6,272 nt of DNA from Actinomycetota bacterium (GCA_013816105.1 JACDEY010000072.1:1-6272), one strand, 5' to 3'; counted from the first letter of the stretch, positions 1 to 5,318 are shown. Notes: generated by a model from the letters alone, not told the origin. Numbers and translations are program-made.

Positions 1-111
1 CAGATCGGTCAGGGGTATCTTGCCGGTGGATATGCCGGAGCAGTCGTCTCCGGTCGCGTTGCTGACGTTGGGCCGAAAGAGCACGGTGAGAAGGGTCAGA
101 GCCACGGCCAC
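1..111 (-). CDS. N-terminal fragment of a probable secreted protein, runs off the left edge
   Basis: This frame is open to the window edge, uses mostly G or C at third positions, and encodes a hydrophobic stretch (AVALTLLTVLF) followed by a polar segment with one Cys (NATGDDCSGISTG). That pattern suits a signal peptide with cleavage near VSNA. The start is unresolved. The in-frame GTG at 111 has no Shine-Dalgarno sequence at a normal distance and gives almost no basic n-region. A much better start, ATG at 152-154 with GGAGG 5 nt upstream, is one base out of frame with the hydrophobic segment. Either translation starts at GTG 111 or 105, or a one-base error or true frameshift joins the two frames around 110-118. 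The 142 nt between this start region and the DUF2330 stop show only a weak 5-bp hairpin (260-272) and a possible -10, TACGCT, at 218-223. The family is not recognised because too little is visible. Confidence 0.4.
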   Translation of the reverse strand, partial: MAVALTLLTVLFRPNVSNATGDDCSGISTGKIPLTDL

Positions 112-296
112 CCTGGCGATCTGAGGGCTCCCTTCCGGTGACGTATCCCGCCATCTCCGCCTCCCGCTGGTGACGGGCGAGCCTTTCGAGCGCGCCCTCC
201 CGTTGCGAACGAGCCGGAGCGTATGGCTGACCACCACCGAAGGAATCTGTAGAACTGCGGTCCTTTCAGGACGCGGCAGCCGGCCAAGCTATGAGG

Positions 297-1355
297 CTAG
301 GAGAGGTCAGACTGCAGTTGTGTGGTCGGTTGTACGCTCGCCGGCAGCCTCCGGCCGCCACGGGCCATCGCTATTACGAGCAGCCCGAGGCCGGTCGCGG
401 CGAACCACAGCGGCCACGTCGCGACGGGCGTCGTGTTCGTGACCCGAATCGAGGGGACCGGCCTGGGCCCGCCGCCGTCGATGGAAAGGTCGTAGGAGAC
501 GGTCCAGGTCGGCGCGTGCAGCCTGAGTCCGGTCAGCCACATGCCCGATGCCGGCAGCCAGGCCATCCCTCGGTCGGAGCGCAAGTCGCTCAGGAGAGAC
601 TCTCCGGCGCTGCGGTCGGCGGTGTACTCCCACCCCGGCAGTCCGGACAGTCGCGGAGCGAGCGAAGGGCGATCATCAGTCAGCAGGAACAGGTCCGCGT
701 CGATGAGCTCGGCGGTGGTCTTGCCCAGGCCGAGTATCCGAAGCGGCACCCACGGGGCGTCCGTCGGGATCGTGAAGTGGATGACGGTTCCCTGGCCCTC
801 GACGAATCCGCGCTTCGCGGCCTCCTCGTTGTCGAACTTCGCAAGCGCGAAGATGGCGCCCGAGGACGAATACTTCCCGAGGACGCCCGGAGCGTCGGGG
901 GTGAGGTCGAACCCGTGCTCGCCGGCCCACGCCGCGACGTCCGGCCCGCCTCCCTTGACGACGGTGATGTCCAGGGCCTCGATCTTCACCTGCTGCAGGA
1001 CCTGCACCGGAGCGAAACTATGCCTGAGGGCGACTGAAGCAGCGGGGAGAGCCTCGTCCCCGGCGCCCACCTCGAGCTGCAGGCGCTCGAGGGTCCAGTC
1101 ACCGGCCTTCTGGATCTTCGTCGGCTCGGCAGGCAGCGGGATGATGTAGCCGAAGCTACTCGCCGATCCCGCGAACTGGAAACCGGTGACGTAGTGCTCC
1201 ACGCCGTCGTGCCAGGCGGCGAGCGTGGTCGCCCGGCGGAGCACCTCGGCGTGGCCAGGTGCGATCAGCCCCCCGCACGCGAAGGCCGCCGTCGGCAGGG
1301 CCACGACGACGAGCGCGAGCGCGAAGGCCAGGGTGGAGGAGAGGCGTCGAGCCAT
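297..1355 (-). CDS. DUF2330 family secreted, membrane-anchored protein
   Basis: A 352-residue exported protein of unknown function. Residues 1-26 form a signal peptide (basic MARR, then a hydrophobic core, ending AFA before CGG), so the mature chain would begin at Cys27. The ACGG motif, the following TTLAAWHDGVEHYV (43-56) and the FGYIIPLPAEPTKI segment (68-81) match my memory of the DUF2330 family (Pfam PF10092). These proteins have a similar N-terminal CGG and an invariant-looking PLP region. A hydrophobic helix at about 314-331 followed by RGGRR predicts one C-terminal membrane anchor, with most of the protein outside and a short tail of about 20 residues inside. The A-F-A-C context is a poor lipobox, so a lipoprotein is less likely. 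The start at 1355 is supported by AAAGGAG (1361-1367 on the plus strand) 5 nt upstream. The gene stands alone: 135 nt separate it from the upstream tRNA-Ser(GGA). Stop is TAG. Function unknown. Confidence 0.85.
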   Translation of the reverse strand: MARRLSSTLAFALALVVVALPTAAFACGGLIAPGHAEVLRRATTLAAWHDGVEHYVTGFQFAGSASSFGYIIPLPAEPTKIQKAGDWTLERLQLEVGAGDEALPAASVALRHSFAPVQVLQQVKIEALDITVVKGGGPDVAAWAGEHGFDLTPDAPGVLGKYSSSGAIFALAKFDNEEAAKRGFVEGQGTVIHFTIPTDAPWVPLRILGLGKTTAELIDADLFLLTDDRPSLAPRLSGLPGWEYTADRSAGESLLSDLRSDRGMAWLPASGMWLTGLRLHAPTWTVSYDLSIDGGGPRPVPSIRVTNTTPVATWPLWFAATGLGLLVIAMARGGRRLPASVQPTTQLQSDLS

Positions 1356-1490
1356 GGAGGCTCCTTTCCGGTGCTCCCGCCGGGATCACATCGCCCCGGA
1401 TCCACCGTTCGACGGCCTCTACTCCCCTTGGGGTTCCCGGCTGCTTGCGCCCGCAGGTTGCGTCTCGGTCGCCTCGCCTTAGTGAGCCTG

Positions 1491-1580
1491 TGGCGGAGGG
1501 ACGGGGATTTGAACCCCGGAGACGGTTACCCGCCTACACGCTCTCCAGGCGTGCCCCTTCGTCCGCTCGGGCATCCCTCC
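1491..1580 (-). tRNA. tRNA-Ser (anticodon GGA), CCA encoded
   Basis: A class II tRNA read on the minus strand. The 7-bp acceptor stem GGAGGGA (5', at 1574-1580) pairs with TCCCTCC (1495-1501). The discriminator is G, and CCA is encoded at 1491-1493. The anticodon stem is CACGC/GCGTG, and loop CTGGAGA gives anticodon GGA (1544-1546), reading UCC and UCU serine codons. The long variable arm forms GGCGG/CCGTC with one G-U pair, as expected for serine tRNAs. The T arm is CGGGG-TTCAAAT-CCCCG. It lies 11 nt downstream of the alpha/beta hydrolase stop codon. Confidence 0.97.
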
Positions 1581-1588
1581 GAGGGCCG

Positions 1589-1594
1589 ATTCTA
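1589..1594 (-). promoter_or_regulatory. Candidate -10 box of tRNA-Ser(GGA), overlapping the hydrolase stop codon
   Basis: Read on the minus strand this is TAGAAT, five of six matches to TATAAT, ending 8 nt before the mature tRNA 5' end. The TAG is also the stop codon of the hydrolase. The same GTAGAATC octamer stands at nearly the same distance (7 nt) before the tRNA-Ser(CGA) gene, which raises my confidence. I see no good -35 hexamer at 16-19 nt. If used, transcription would start almost at the mature tRNA end. Confidence 0.4.
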
Positions 1595-2347
1595 CGAGAC
1601 GGGTTCCCCCCCACCCGGCCCGGCATTCGCCCGCAATACGACCTCCGCCAGCCCCACGAGCGCGTCCGCCACCCCCTGCGGGTCGACGAGCATGAGAAAG
1701 TGCTCGCCGGCAAGCCGCACGACCGGCCACCCTGCGCCCTCCGCCTGGGTCGCGGGGGCCTCGTAAGCCGGGTTCGCGCCGAACCGGATGTAGCCGCAGG
1801 GCGCGTCCGGCCACCCTTCGAACACGGGAAGGGGTTCCTCGTACACGCTCAACGCGAGCGGCCGGAGCTCCGCCACGAACCGATCACGCACGCCTTCGTC
1901 CGGGATCGCCTCCCGCAGATCCTCGGATGTCCACGGAGGAAGCAGTCCGCTCCTCGCCGAGGCGCGGAACATCCGAACCGCTTCGGCGTCCTCGAAGAGA
2001 TCCAACCGGCTCAGGCCGTCCCGGGGAAGCCCGGCGTCGACGAACACGTAGGCGGCGACGGGTGTCGCGAGAGCCTGCCGGACCGCGGGGAGGAGCGGGC
2101 CGGCCCCACTGTGGGCCGCCAGCACGAGCGGGCCCTTCCCCGGTGCCGCCTCCACCGCCCGAGCCACCGCCCGGGCGTGGCGTGGCCAGTGCGGCGGATC
2201 TTCCAGCCCCTGGTCGATCGACCGGAGATCGGGGACGATGGCCCGCTCGCCTCGCTCACCCAGAGCTTGCGCCACCAATGACCACGTCGCCGGCCCGACC
2301 AGAGGGCTGTGGAGGAGGAGGAACGCACGCTCAGGGTGGCCGGTCAT
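1592..2347 (-). CDS. Alpha/beta hydrolase fold protein
   Basis: A 251-residue cytoplasmic protein with no signal peptide or membrane segment. The alpha/beta hydrolase pattern is visible in order. A first strand (AFLLLH) runs into the oxyanion-loop region HSP at 13-15. A nucleophile elbow, LVLAAHSGAG, has the catalytic Ser80 in a Sm-x-S-x-Sm context where the last small residue is Ala instead of Gly. VFVDAG (101-106) offers Asp104 as a possible acid. RLAGEHFLML holds the catalytic His216. The length is normal for the single-domain family. Substrate and pathway cannot be told; esterase- or lactonase-like activities are possible. The start at 2347 is preceded by a GGAAGGAT-type ribosome site. 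The gene diverges from the secreted protein at 2412 with a 64-nt gap. It ends with TAG 11 nt before tRNA-Ser(GGA), so read-through co-transcription with the tRNA is possible. Confidence 0.82.
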   Translation of the reverse strand: MTGHPERAFLLLHSPLVGPATWSLVAQALGERGERAIVPDLRSIDQGLEDPPHWPRHARAVARAVEAAPGKGPLVLAAHSGAGPLLPAVRQALATPVAAYVFVDAGLPRDGLSRLDLFEDAEAVRMFRASARSGLLPPWTSEDLREAIPDEGVRDRFVAELRPLALSVYEEPLPVFEGWPDAPCGYIRFGANPAYEAPATQAEGAGWPVVRLAGEHFLMLVDPQGVADALVGLAEVVLRANAGPGGGEPVS

Positions 2348-2380
2348 TCGTGATCCTTCCGCTCGCGTTCGTCACCAGGC

Positions 2381-2386
2381 TAAGAT
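2381..2386 (+). promoter_or_regulatory. Possible -10 box for the secreted protein gene
   Basis: TAAGAT lies in the 64-nt gap between the divergent hydrolase and secreted-protein genes. It would give a 5' leader of roughly 20 nt carrying the ribosome site GAGAAAGG (2397-2404). The only -35 candidate, TTCCGC at 2357-2362 with an 18-nt spacer, matches the consensus poorly. This rests on position and the -10 match alone. Confidence 0.25.
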
Positions 2387-2411
2387 CTCCGCCCCCGAGA
2401 AAGGCGACCGC

Positions 2412-3200
2412 ATGAAACCGTCCCGAGGCAGCCCAGGAACCGGCACCACCCACACAGTCCCTCGTGCCCTGGGCATCCTCGGCTGTCTGGTCGCCCTTCT
2501 GATCATCCTGAACGGTGGCCCGGCCTTCGCGGCCTCGTGGGTCAAGACCTCATTGCCGAACGTGAGCGACCGGCCCGAGGATCCCGGTCTGGACGGCACC
2601 GCCCCGTACACCCTTCGGTGGCCGAACGAGGGAACAACCGAATCCGGGTCCAACGACTGCGACCCCACTCCGCCCTGGAAGACCGGAAGACGAGCACGAA
2701 GCGAGCTGCTCACCGGCGTCAAGGGCATCCAGAAGACCGGTGAGTTCTGGAAGGCGGAATCCTCCACGTCCGCTGACGGGGGGAACCACCTCGCCTTCTT
2801 CTTTCATCAGGACCCGTGCTTCGGCGGCGGCGCCGAGTTCGGCTTTACCCGGAAGCTTAACGAGGGGAACGCCACCCTGTACTTCTATCAATGTGGCAAC
2901 TGCAACATTCCCGGGGAGCTGTACACCCGCACGGCGGTGTGGAGCTACGCGGGGTCGGACCGGATGTACCGGATCAACCTGCAAACCGACGGTGACTTCG
3001 AGATCAAGGTCTTCCTCGTGGAGCCGGGGGGAAGCAAGCAGCTCGTGCACGCCCAGGTGGTCACCAGGGTGAGCTGGATGCCGAACATGTACGGGGCCAG
3101 TGGTTACGTCACCGCGAACGCCCACACCGGGGACGCCGCCACTCCGGACTCCTACGTCGGCTCCTACAACCAGGTCGACAAGGTCAAGTACCTCCACTGA
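2412..3200 (+). CDS. Secreted protein of unrecognised family
   Basis: A 262-residue exported protein. Residues 1-40 are a long signal peptide: basic N-terminus, hydrophobic core LGILGCLVALLIILNGG, predicted cleavage PAFA before ASW at 40/41. The frame stays open upstream to 2238, but that part overlaps the hydrolase gene and lacks signal-peptide character. The ATG at 2412 has AGAAAGG 7-8 nt upstream, so I chose it. The mature part (about 222 residues) is rich in aromatic and polar residues in alternating, strand-like patterns, suggesting a beta-rich or jelly-roll fold. Four mature cysteines (83, 136, 161, 164) could form two disulfides, and Cys161/Cys164 make a CGNC pair. Segments RARSEL (95-100) and, near the C-terminus, YVGSYNQ (248-254) faintly recall motifs of PL7-type polysaccharide lyases. 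The pattern is incomplete, so I assign no function. It is likely monocistronic, with a possible hairpin terminator directly after the TGA. Confidence 0.85.
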   Translation: MKPSRGSPGTGTTHTVPRALGILGCLVALLIILNGGPAFAASWVKTSLPNVSDRPEDPGLDGTAPYTLRWPNEGTTESGSNDCDPTPPWKTGRRARSELLTGVKGIQKTGEFWKAESSTSADGGNHLAFFFHQDPCFGGGAEFGFTRKLNEGNATLYFYQCGNCNIPGELYTRTAVWSYAGSDRMYRINLQTDGDFEIKVFLVEPGGSKQLVHAQVVTRVSWMPNMYGASGYVTANAHTGDAATPDSYVGSYNQVDKVKYLH

Positions 3201-3202
3201 GA

Positions 3203-3218
3203 CCGGGGGGCCCTCCGG
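3203..3218. terminator. Weak hairpin between convergent secreted-protein gene and tRNA-Ser(CGA)
   Basis: CCGGGG (3203-3208) can pair with CTCCGG (3213-3218), with one G-T wobble and a GGCC loop, 2 nt after the secreted protein's TGA. It also lies 3 nt beyond the 3' end of the tRNA on the other strand, so it could serve both. There is no T-run on either side, so intrinsic termination is uncertain. Confidence 0.3.
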
Positions 3219-3221
3219 CAG

Positions 3222-3310
3222 CGGTAGGGGTGGGATTTGAACCCACGAGGAGGTTGCCCCCCTAGCGGTTTTCGAGACCGCCGCCCTCGGCCGGACTAGG
3301 CGACCCTACC
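3222..3310 (-). tRNA. tRNA-Ser (anticodon CGA), CCA not encoded
   Basis: A class II tRNA on the minus strand. Acceptor stem GGTAGGG (3304-3310) pairs with CCCTACC (3223-3229), and the discriminator is G at 3222. The next bases read CTG, so CCA must be added after transcription. The anticodon stem is GCGGT/ACCGC, and loop CTCGAAA gives anticodon CGA (3272-3274), reading UCG. A long variable arm of G-rich and C-rich halves and a T arm GTGGG-TTCAAAT-CCCAC complete the structure. It sits 10 nt after the tadA stop codon. Confidence 0.97.
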
Positions 3311-3317
3311 GGGGTGG

Positions 3318-3323
3318 ATTCTA
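3318..3323 (-). promoter_or_regulatory. Candidate -10 box of tRNA-Ser(CGA), overlapping the tadA stop codon
   Basis: TAGAAT on the minus strand ends 7 nt before the mature tRNA, and its TAG is also the stop codon of tadA. It lies in the octamer GTAGAATC, shared with the region before tRNA-Ser(GGA). No convincing -35 is seen at the usual spacing. A perfect 12-bp palindrome, CGCCTCGAGGCG (3328-3339), lies just upstream inside the end of tadA; it may be chance in GC-rich coding sequence. Confidence 0.4.
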
Positions 3324-3812
3324 CAGGCGCCTCGAGGCGGGCCTCCCCAACCGGCGACGTGCGAAGAACGTCCGGAGCAGAGCGCCCGCCTCCTCCTCGA
3401 GCACCCCGGCCACCACGTCGAGGCGGTGATTGAGGCGACCGTCGCGGACGAGGTCCCCGAGCGATCCGGCGAAACCGGCCTTCGGATCGGCGGCCCCGAA
3501 GACCAGGCGGTCGACCCTCGCGAGGACCATGGCGCCGGCGCACATCGCGCAGGGCTCGAGGGTGACGATGAGGCTGCAGCCGTCGAGCCGCCAGCGGCCC
3601 ACGGACTCAGAGGCGGCCCGCAGCGCCAGGATCTCCGCATGCGCGGTGGGATCCCGGCGGCGCTCCCGCTCGTTCCCGGCCGCCGCGAGGACCTCGTCCC
3701 CGCGTGCGATCACTGCCCCAACGGGGACGTCCCCCCACTCCAGGCACCGAGCCGCCTCCCCCAGCGCGAGCCGCATTAGTTCGAAGTGGCGGTCGTTCGG
3801 GTCGGCGCCCAT
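3321..3812 (-). CDS. tadA: tRNA-specific adenosine deaminase TadA
   Basis: TadA deaminates A34 to inosine in the anticodon of tRNA-Arg(ACG), letting one tRNA read several CGN codons. The 163-residue length is normal for the family. The zinc-dependent cytidine/deoxycytidylate-deaminase motifs are intact: HAE at 58-60 (His58 a zinc ligand, Glu60 the proton shuttle) and PCAMC at 87-91 (Cys88 and Cys91 zinc ligands). VPVGAVI (29-35) and ADPKAGFAGS (108-117) are also family-typical. The start is uncertain. ATG at 3812 has no purine-rich ribosome site, nor does the in-frame ATG at 3828-3830 (169 residues). I prefer 3812 because the five codons between the two lose the strong GC preference at third positions and overlap the ribosome site of the divergent topoisomerase gene. 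The gene ends with TAG 10 nt before tRNA-Ser(CGA). I recall tadA next to a tRNA-Ser as a common bacterial arrangement. Confidence 0.93.
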   Translation of the reverse strand: MGADPNDRHFELMRLALGEAARCLEWGDVPVGAVIARGDEVLAAAGNERERRRDPTAHAEILALRAASESVGRWRLDGCSLIVTLEPCAMCAGAMVLARVDRLVFGAADPKAGFAGSLGDLVRDGRLNHRLDVVAGVLEEEAGALLRTFFARRRLGRPASRRL

Positions 3813-3823
3813 GGGAAGAGCAT

Positions 3824-3835
3824 GCACCATGGTGC
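3824..3835. repeat. Perfect 12-bp palindrome centred on the topoisomerase start codon
   Basis: GCACCATGGTGC is its own reverse complement. It contains the topoisomerase ATG (3829-3831, plus) and, one base offset on the minus strand, the alternative upstream ATG of tadA (3828-3830). In mRNA it could fold as GCAC/GTGC with CAUG in the loop. In DNA it could be a small operator. No function is shown. Confidence 0.5.
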
Positions 3836-4980
3836 GTCGGGAGCCGCGTTTCGTCCGAGAGGAGTGGGGTACGTCGCACCGGATGGCAGCCGAAGAGGTC
3901 CTGGATCCGGTCGAGTCGGCGAAGACGGCAGGTCTGCGATATGTGAGCGACGAGCAGCCCGGCATCCGCCGGAGGCGCGCGGGGCGGGGGTTCACCTATG
4001 CCGGACGGGACGGGACGACCATCCGCGATGCGGAAGAGCTTCGCCGGATCCGGTCGCTCGCGATCCCCCCGGCATGGACAGATGTGTGGATCTGCCCTTC
4101 CCCGAAAGGCCACATCCAGGCCACCGGACGCGACGTCCGCGGCCGCAAGCAGTACCGGTACCACCCGAGATGGCGCAAGGTCCGCGACGAGGCGAAGTAC
4201 GGGCGGATGGTCGAGTTCGCGCAGGCGCTGCCGACGATCCGCGCTCGCGCGCAGGAGGACCTGTCGCTTCGTGGCCTGCCTCGCGAGAAGGTGCTGGCCA
4301 CCGTGGTGCAGCTGCTCCAAGACACGACGATCCGGATCGGGAACGAAGAGTACGCGAAACAGAACGCCTCGTTCGGCCTGACGACCATGCGAGATCGCCA
4401 CGTCGAGGTCGAGGGCTCCAAGCTTCGGTTCGAGTTCCGGGGGAAAGGCGGGAAAAGGCACACGGTCCCAGTGAGCGATCGGCGGCTCGCGAGGGTCGTA
4501 AAGCAATGCCAGGAGATCCCCGGCCAGGAGCTGTTCCAGTACCTCGACGAGGATGGGAACCGACGTTCGATCGACTCTGCAGACGTGAACGAGTACCTGC
4601 GGGAGATAAGCGGGGCGGACTTCACGGCGAAGGACTTCCGGACCTGGGCGGGCACGGTCGCCGCCGCCCTCGCCCTCGAGGAGTTCGAGGCGTTCGACTC
4701 CGAGGCGCAGGCCAAGTCCCACATCGTGCAGGCGATCGAGACGGTCGCGGAGGCCCTGGGGAACACCCCCGCCGTTTCCAGGGAGTGCTACGTGCATCCC
4801 GCGATCATCGAGTCATACATGGATGGCTCGTTGTTGGAGGCGCTTCGTCGGCGCGCGGAGCAGGAGTTGGCCGATTCGCTCCGGGAGCTTCGGCCGGAGG
4901 AGGCCGCGATCCTCGCGCTCCTGCAGCAACGCCTGACGAGGGAAGCCGAGGATCGATCGCGGTGTGGACGCGCGGCGTAA
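3829..4980 (+). CDS. Poxvirus-like DNA topoisomerase IB
   Basis: A type IB topoisomerase relaxes supercoils by nicking one strand through a 3'-phosphotyrosine intermediate, without ATP or magnesium. The 383 residues include an N-terminal DNA-clamp domain (about 45-120, with GRGFTY, IPPAW and RGRKQYRYH, typical of bacterial members) and a C-terminal catalytic domain. All expected catalytic positions are visible: Arg169 in TIRIGNEEY, Lys206 in FRGKGGK, Arg271 in KDFRTWAGT, Asn312 in LGNTP and nucleophile Tyr321 in SRECYVHP. Asn312 is nine residues before the Tyr, where vaccinia enzyme has His265; Deinococcus TopIB also has Asn there, as I recall. The frame is open far upstream, but that part is antisense to tadA. 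ATG 3829 has GGGAAGAG 8 nt upstream, unlike the later ATG at 3883. The gene is divergent from tadA and convergent with the dodecin gene. It probably acts alone, beside the usual type IA and gyrase enzymes. Confidence 0.95.
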   Translation: MVRREPRFVREEWGTSHRMAAEEVLDPVESAKTAGLRYVSDEQPGIRRRRAGRGFTYAGRDGTTIRDAEELRRIRSLAIPPAWTDVWICPSPKGHIQATGRDVRGRKQYRYHPRWRKVRDEAKYGRMVEFAQALPTIRARAQEDLSLRGLPREKVLATVVQLLQDTTIRIGNEEYAKQNASFGLTTMRDRHVEVEGSKLRFEFRGKGGKRHTVPVSDRRLARVVKQCQEIPGQELFQYLDEDGNRRSIDSADVNEYLREISGADFTAKDFRTWAGTVAAALALEEFEAFDSEAQAKSHIVQAIETVAEALGNTPAVSRECYVHPAIIESYMDGSLLEALRRRAEQELADSLRELRPEEAAILALLQQRLTREAEDRSRCGRAA

Positions 4981-4989
4981 TGGCGCGCG

Positions 4990-5023
4990 AGCCGGTCCGG
5001 TCGCCTAACCCGACGAACCGGCT
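4990..5023. terminator. Nested inverted repeat between convergent topoisomerase and dodecin genes
   Basis: AGCCGGT (4990-4996) pairs with ACCGGCT (5017-5023). Inside it GTCG (5000-5003) pairs with CGAC (5011-5014) around a 7-nt loop, giving an 11-bp stem broken by a small internal loop. It starts 9 nt after the topoisomerase TAA and covers the dodecin stop codon (5005-5007). Position and symmetry suit a bidirectional terminator. Neither side has a T-run, so it may act as an RNA-end stabiliser instead. Confidence 0.42.
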
Positions 5024-5262
5024 TCCTGCCCGACTTCGCTTCCCTCGATGAGGAAGGCGATCTTGCAGTTCACCTTGTAGTTGGTGAGCTCGCCGTCGGG
5101 ACCCGTGTCCGCGCTGCTCGAGAGCACGTCGACGCCCCGGATGTTCCGGATGGTCTGTGAGGCGGTCCGAACGGCGTTGCGCACCGCGTCGCTGAACGAG
5201 TTCGGCGAGCTGCCGACCAGTTCGATGACCTTCACGACCCCACCGGCGACGTCCCCTGCCAT
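5005..5262 (-). CDS. Dodecin family protein, Trp-less (calcium-dodecin-like)
   Basis: Dodecins are small proteins that form hollow dodecamers, storing flavins in the classical type. This 85-residue protein shows the fold: strand VVKVIELVGSSPNSF (9-23), one helix (about 24-40, DAVRNAVRTASQTIRN), then two strands (VDVLSSSADT and NYKVNCKIAFLIE). A 12-residue Gly/Ser/Glu tail follows. Classical flavin dodecins have a Trp just after the helix (as in the mycobacterial Rv1498A pattern, LDWFEV). Here the equivalent stretch is IRGVDV, with Gly43. It resembles the mycobacterial SecE2/Rv0379 calcium dodecin (DIRVARV) more, so flavin storage is doubtful. These comparisons are from memory. The start is secure: AAAGGAGG (5267-5274 on the plus strand) lies 4 nt upstream, and the open frame beyond it lacks the fold. 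It is probably the last gene of the holin/DUF3618/dodecin operon, 56 nt after DUF3618. Confidence 0.92.
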   Translation of the reverse strand: MAGDVAGGVVKVIELVGSSPNSFSDAVRNAVRTASQTIRNIRGVDVLSSSADTGPDGELTNYKVNCKIAFLIEGSEVGQEAGSSG

Positions 5263-5281
5263 GTGGCCTCCTTTCGATCGT

Positions 5282-5298
5282 GCCGGCAACCGGCCGGC
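5282..5298 (-). other. Intercistronic hairpin between DUF3618 and dodecin genes
   Basis: GCCGGC (5282-5287) and GCCGGC (5293-5298), each self-complementary, can form a 6-bp stem around a 5-nt loop. It lies between the DUF3618 stop and the dodecin ribosome site. It could pause transcription or protect RNA, giving the dodecin a different level from the genes before it. GC-rich sequence makes such stems common, so this is tentative. Confidence 0.3.
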
Positions 5299-5318
5299 GA
5301 CTCTGGTACGGCTCCCGG

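Noticed and set aside
291..1037. 248-codon plus-strand frame opposite the DUF2330 gene
   Set aside because: It is antisense to a gene with a clear signal peptide, family motifs and ribosome site.
1423..1434. CCCC-TT-GGGG hairpin after tRNA-Ser(GGA)
   Set aside because: A 2-nt loop is too tight for a stable hairpin, and no T-run follows on the minus strand.
1259..2281. 340-codon plus-strand frame across tRNA-Ser(GGA) and the hydrolase
   Set aside because: It reads through a tRNA gene and antisense to the hydrolase, so it is a chance open frame.
2550..3197. 215-codon minus-strand frame opposite the secreted protein
   Set aside because: It has no ribosome site or recognisable domain, while the plus-strand frame has a signal peptide and good start.
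3222..3310. Integration site at the tRNA-Ser 3' end
   Set aside because: I found no repeated copy of the tRNA 3' end and no integrase in the window.
3430..3828. Long plus-strand extension of the topoisomerase frame (133 more codons)
   Set aside because: It is antisense to tadA, which has intact catalytic motifs. The extension is Ser/Arg/Ala-rich shadow sequence, and the ATG at 3829 has its own ribosome site.
3607..4797. 396-codon minus-strand frame opposite the topoisomerase gene
   Set aside because: It is antisense to a gene with full catalytic residues, and its sequence shows no domain pattern. Long antisense frames are usual in GC-rich DNA.
3786..5051. 421-codon plus-strand frame overlapping the topoisomerase gene
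   Set aside because: It is an Arg/Gly/Pro-rich out-of-frame shadow of the topoisomerase coding sequence, without recognisable motifs.
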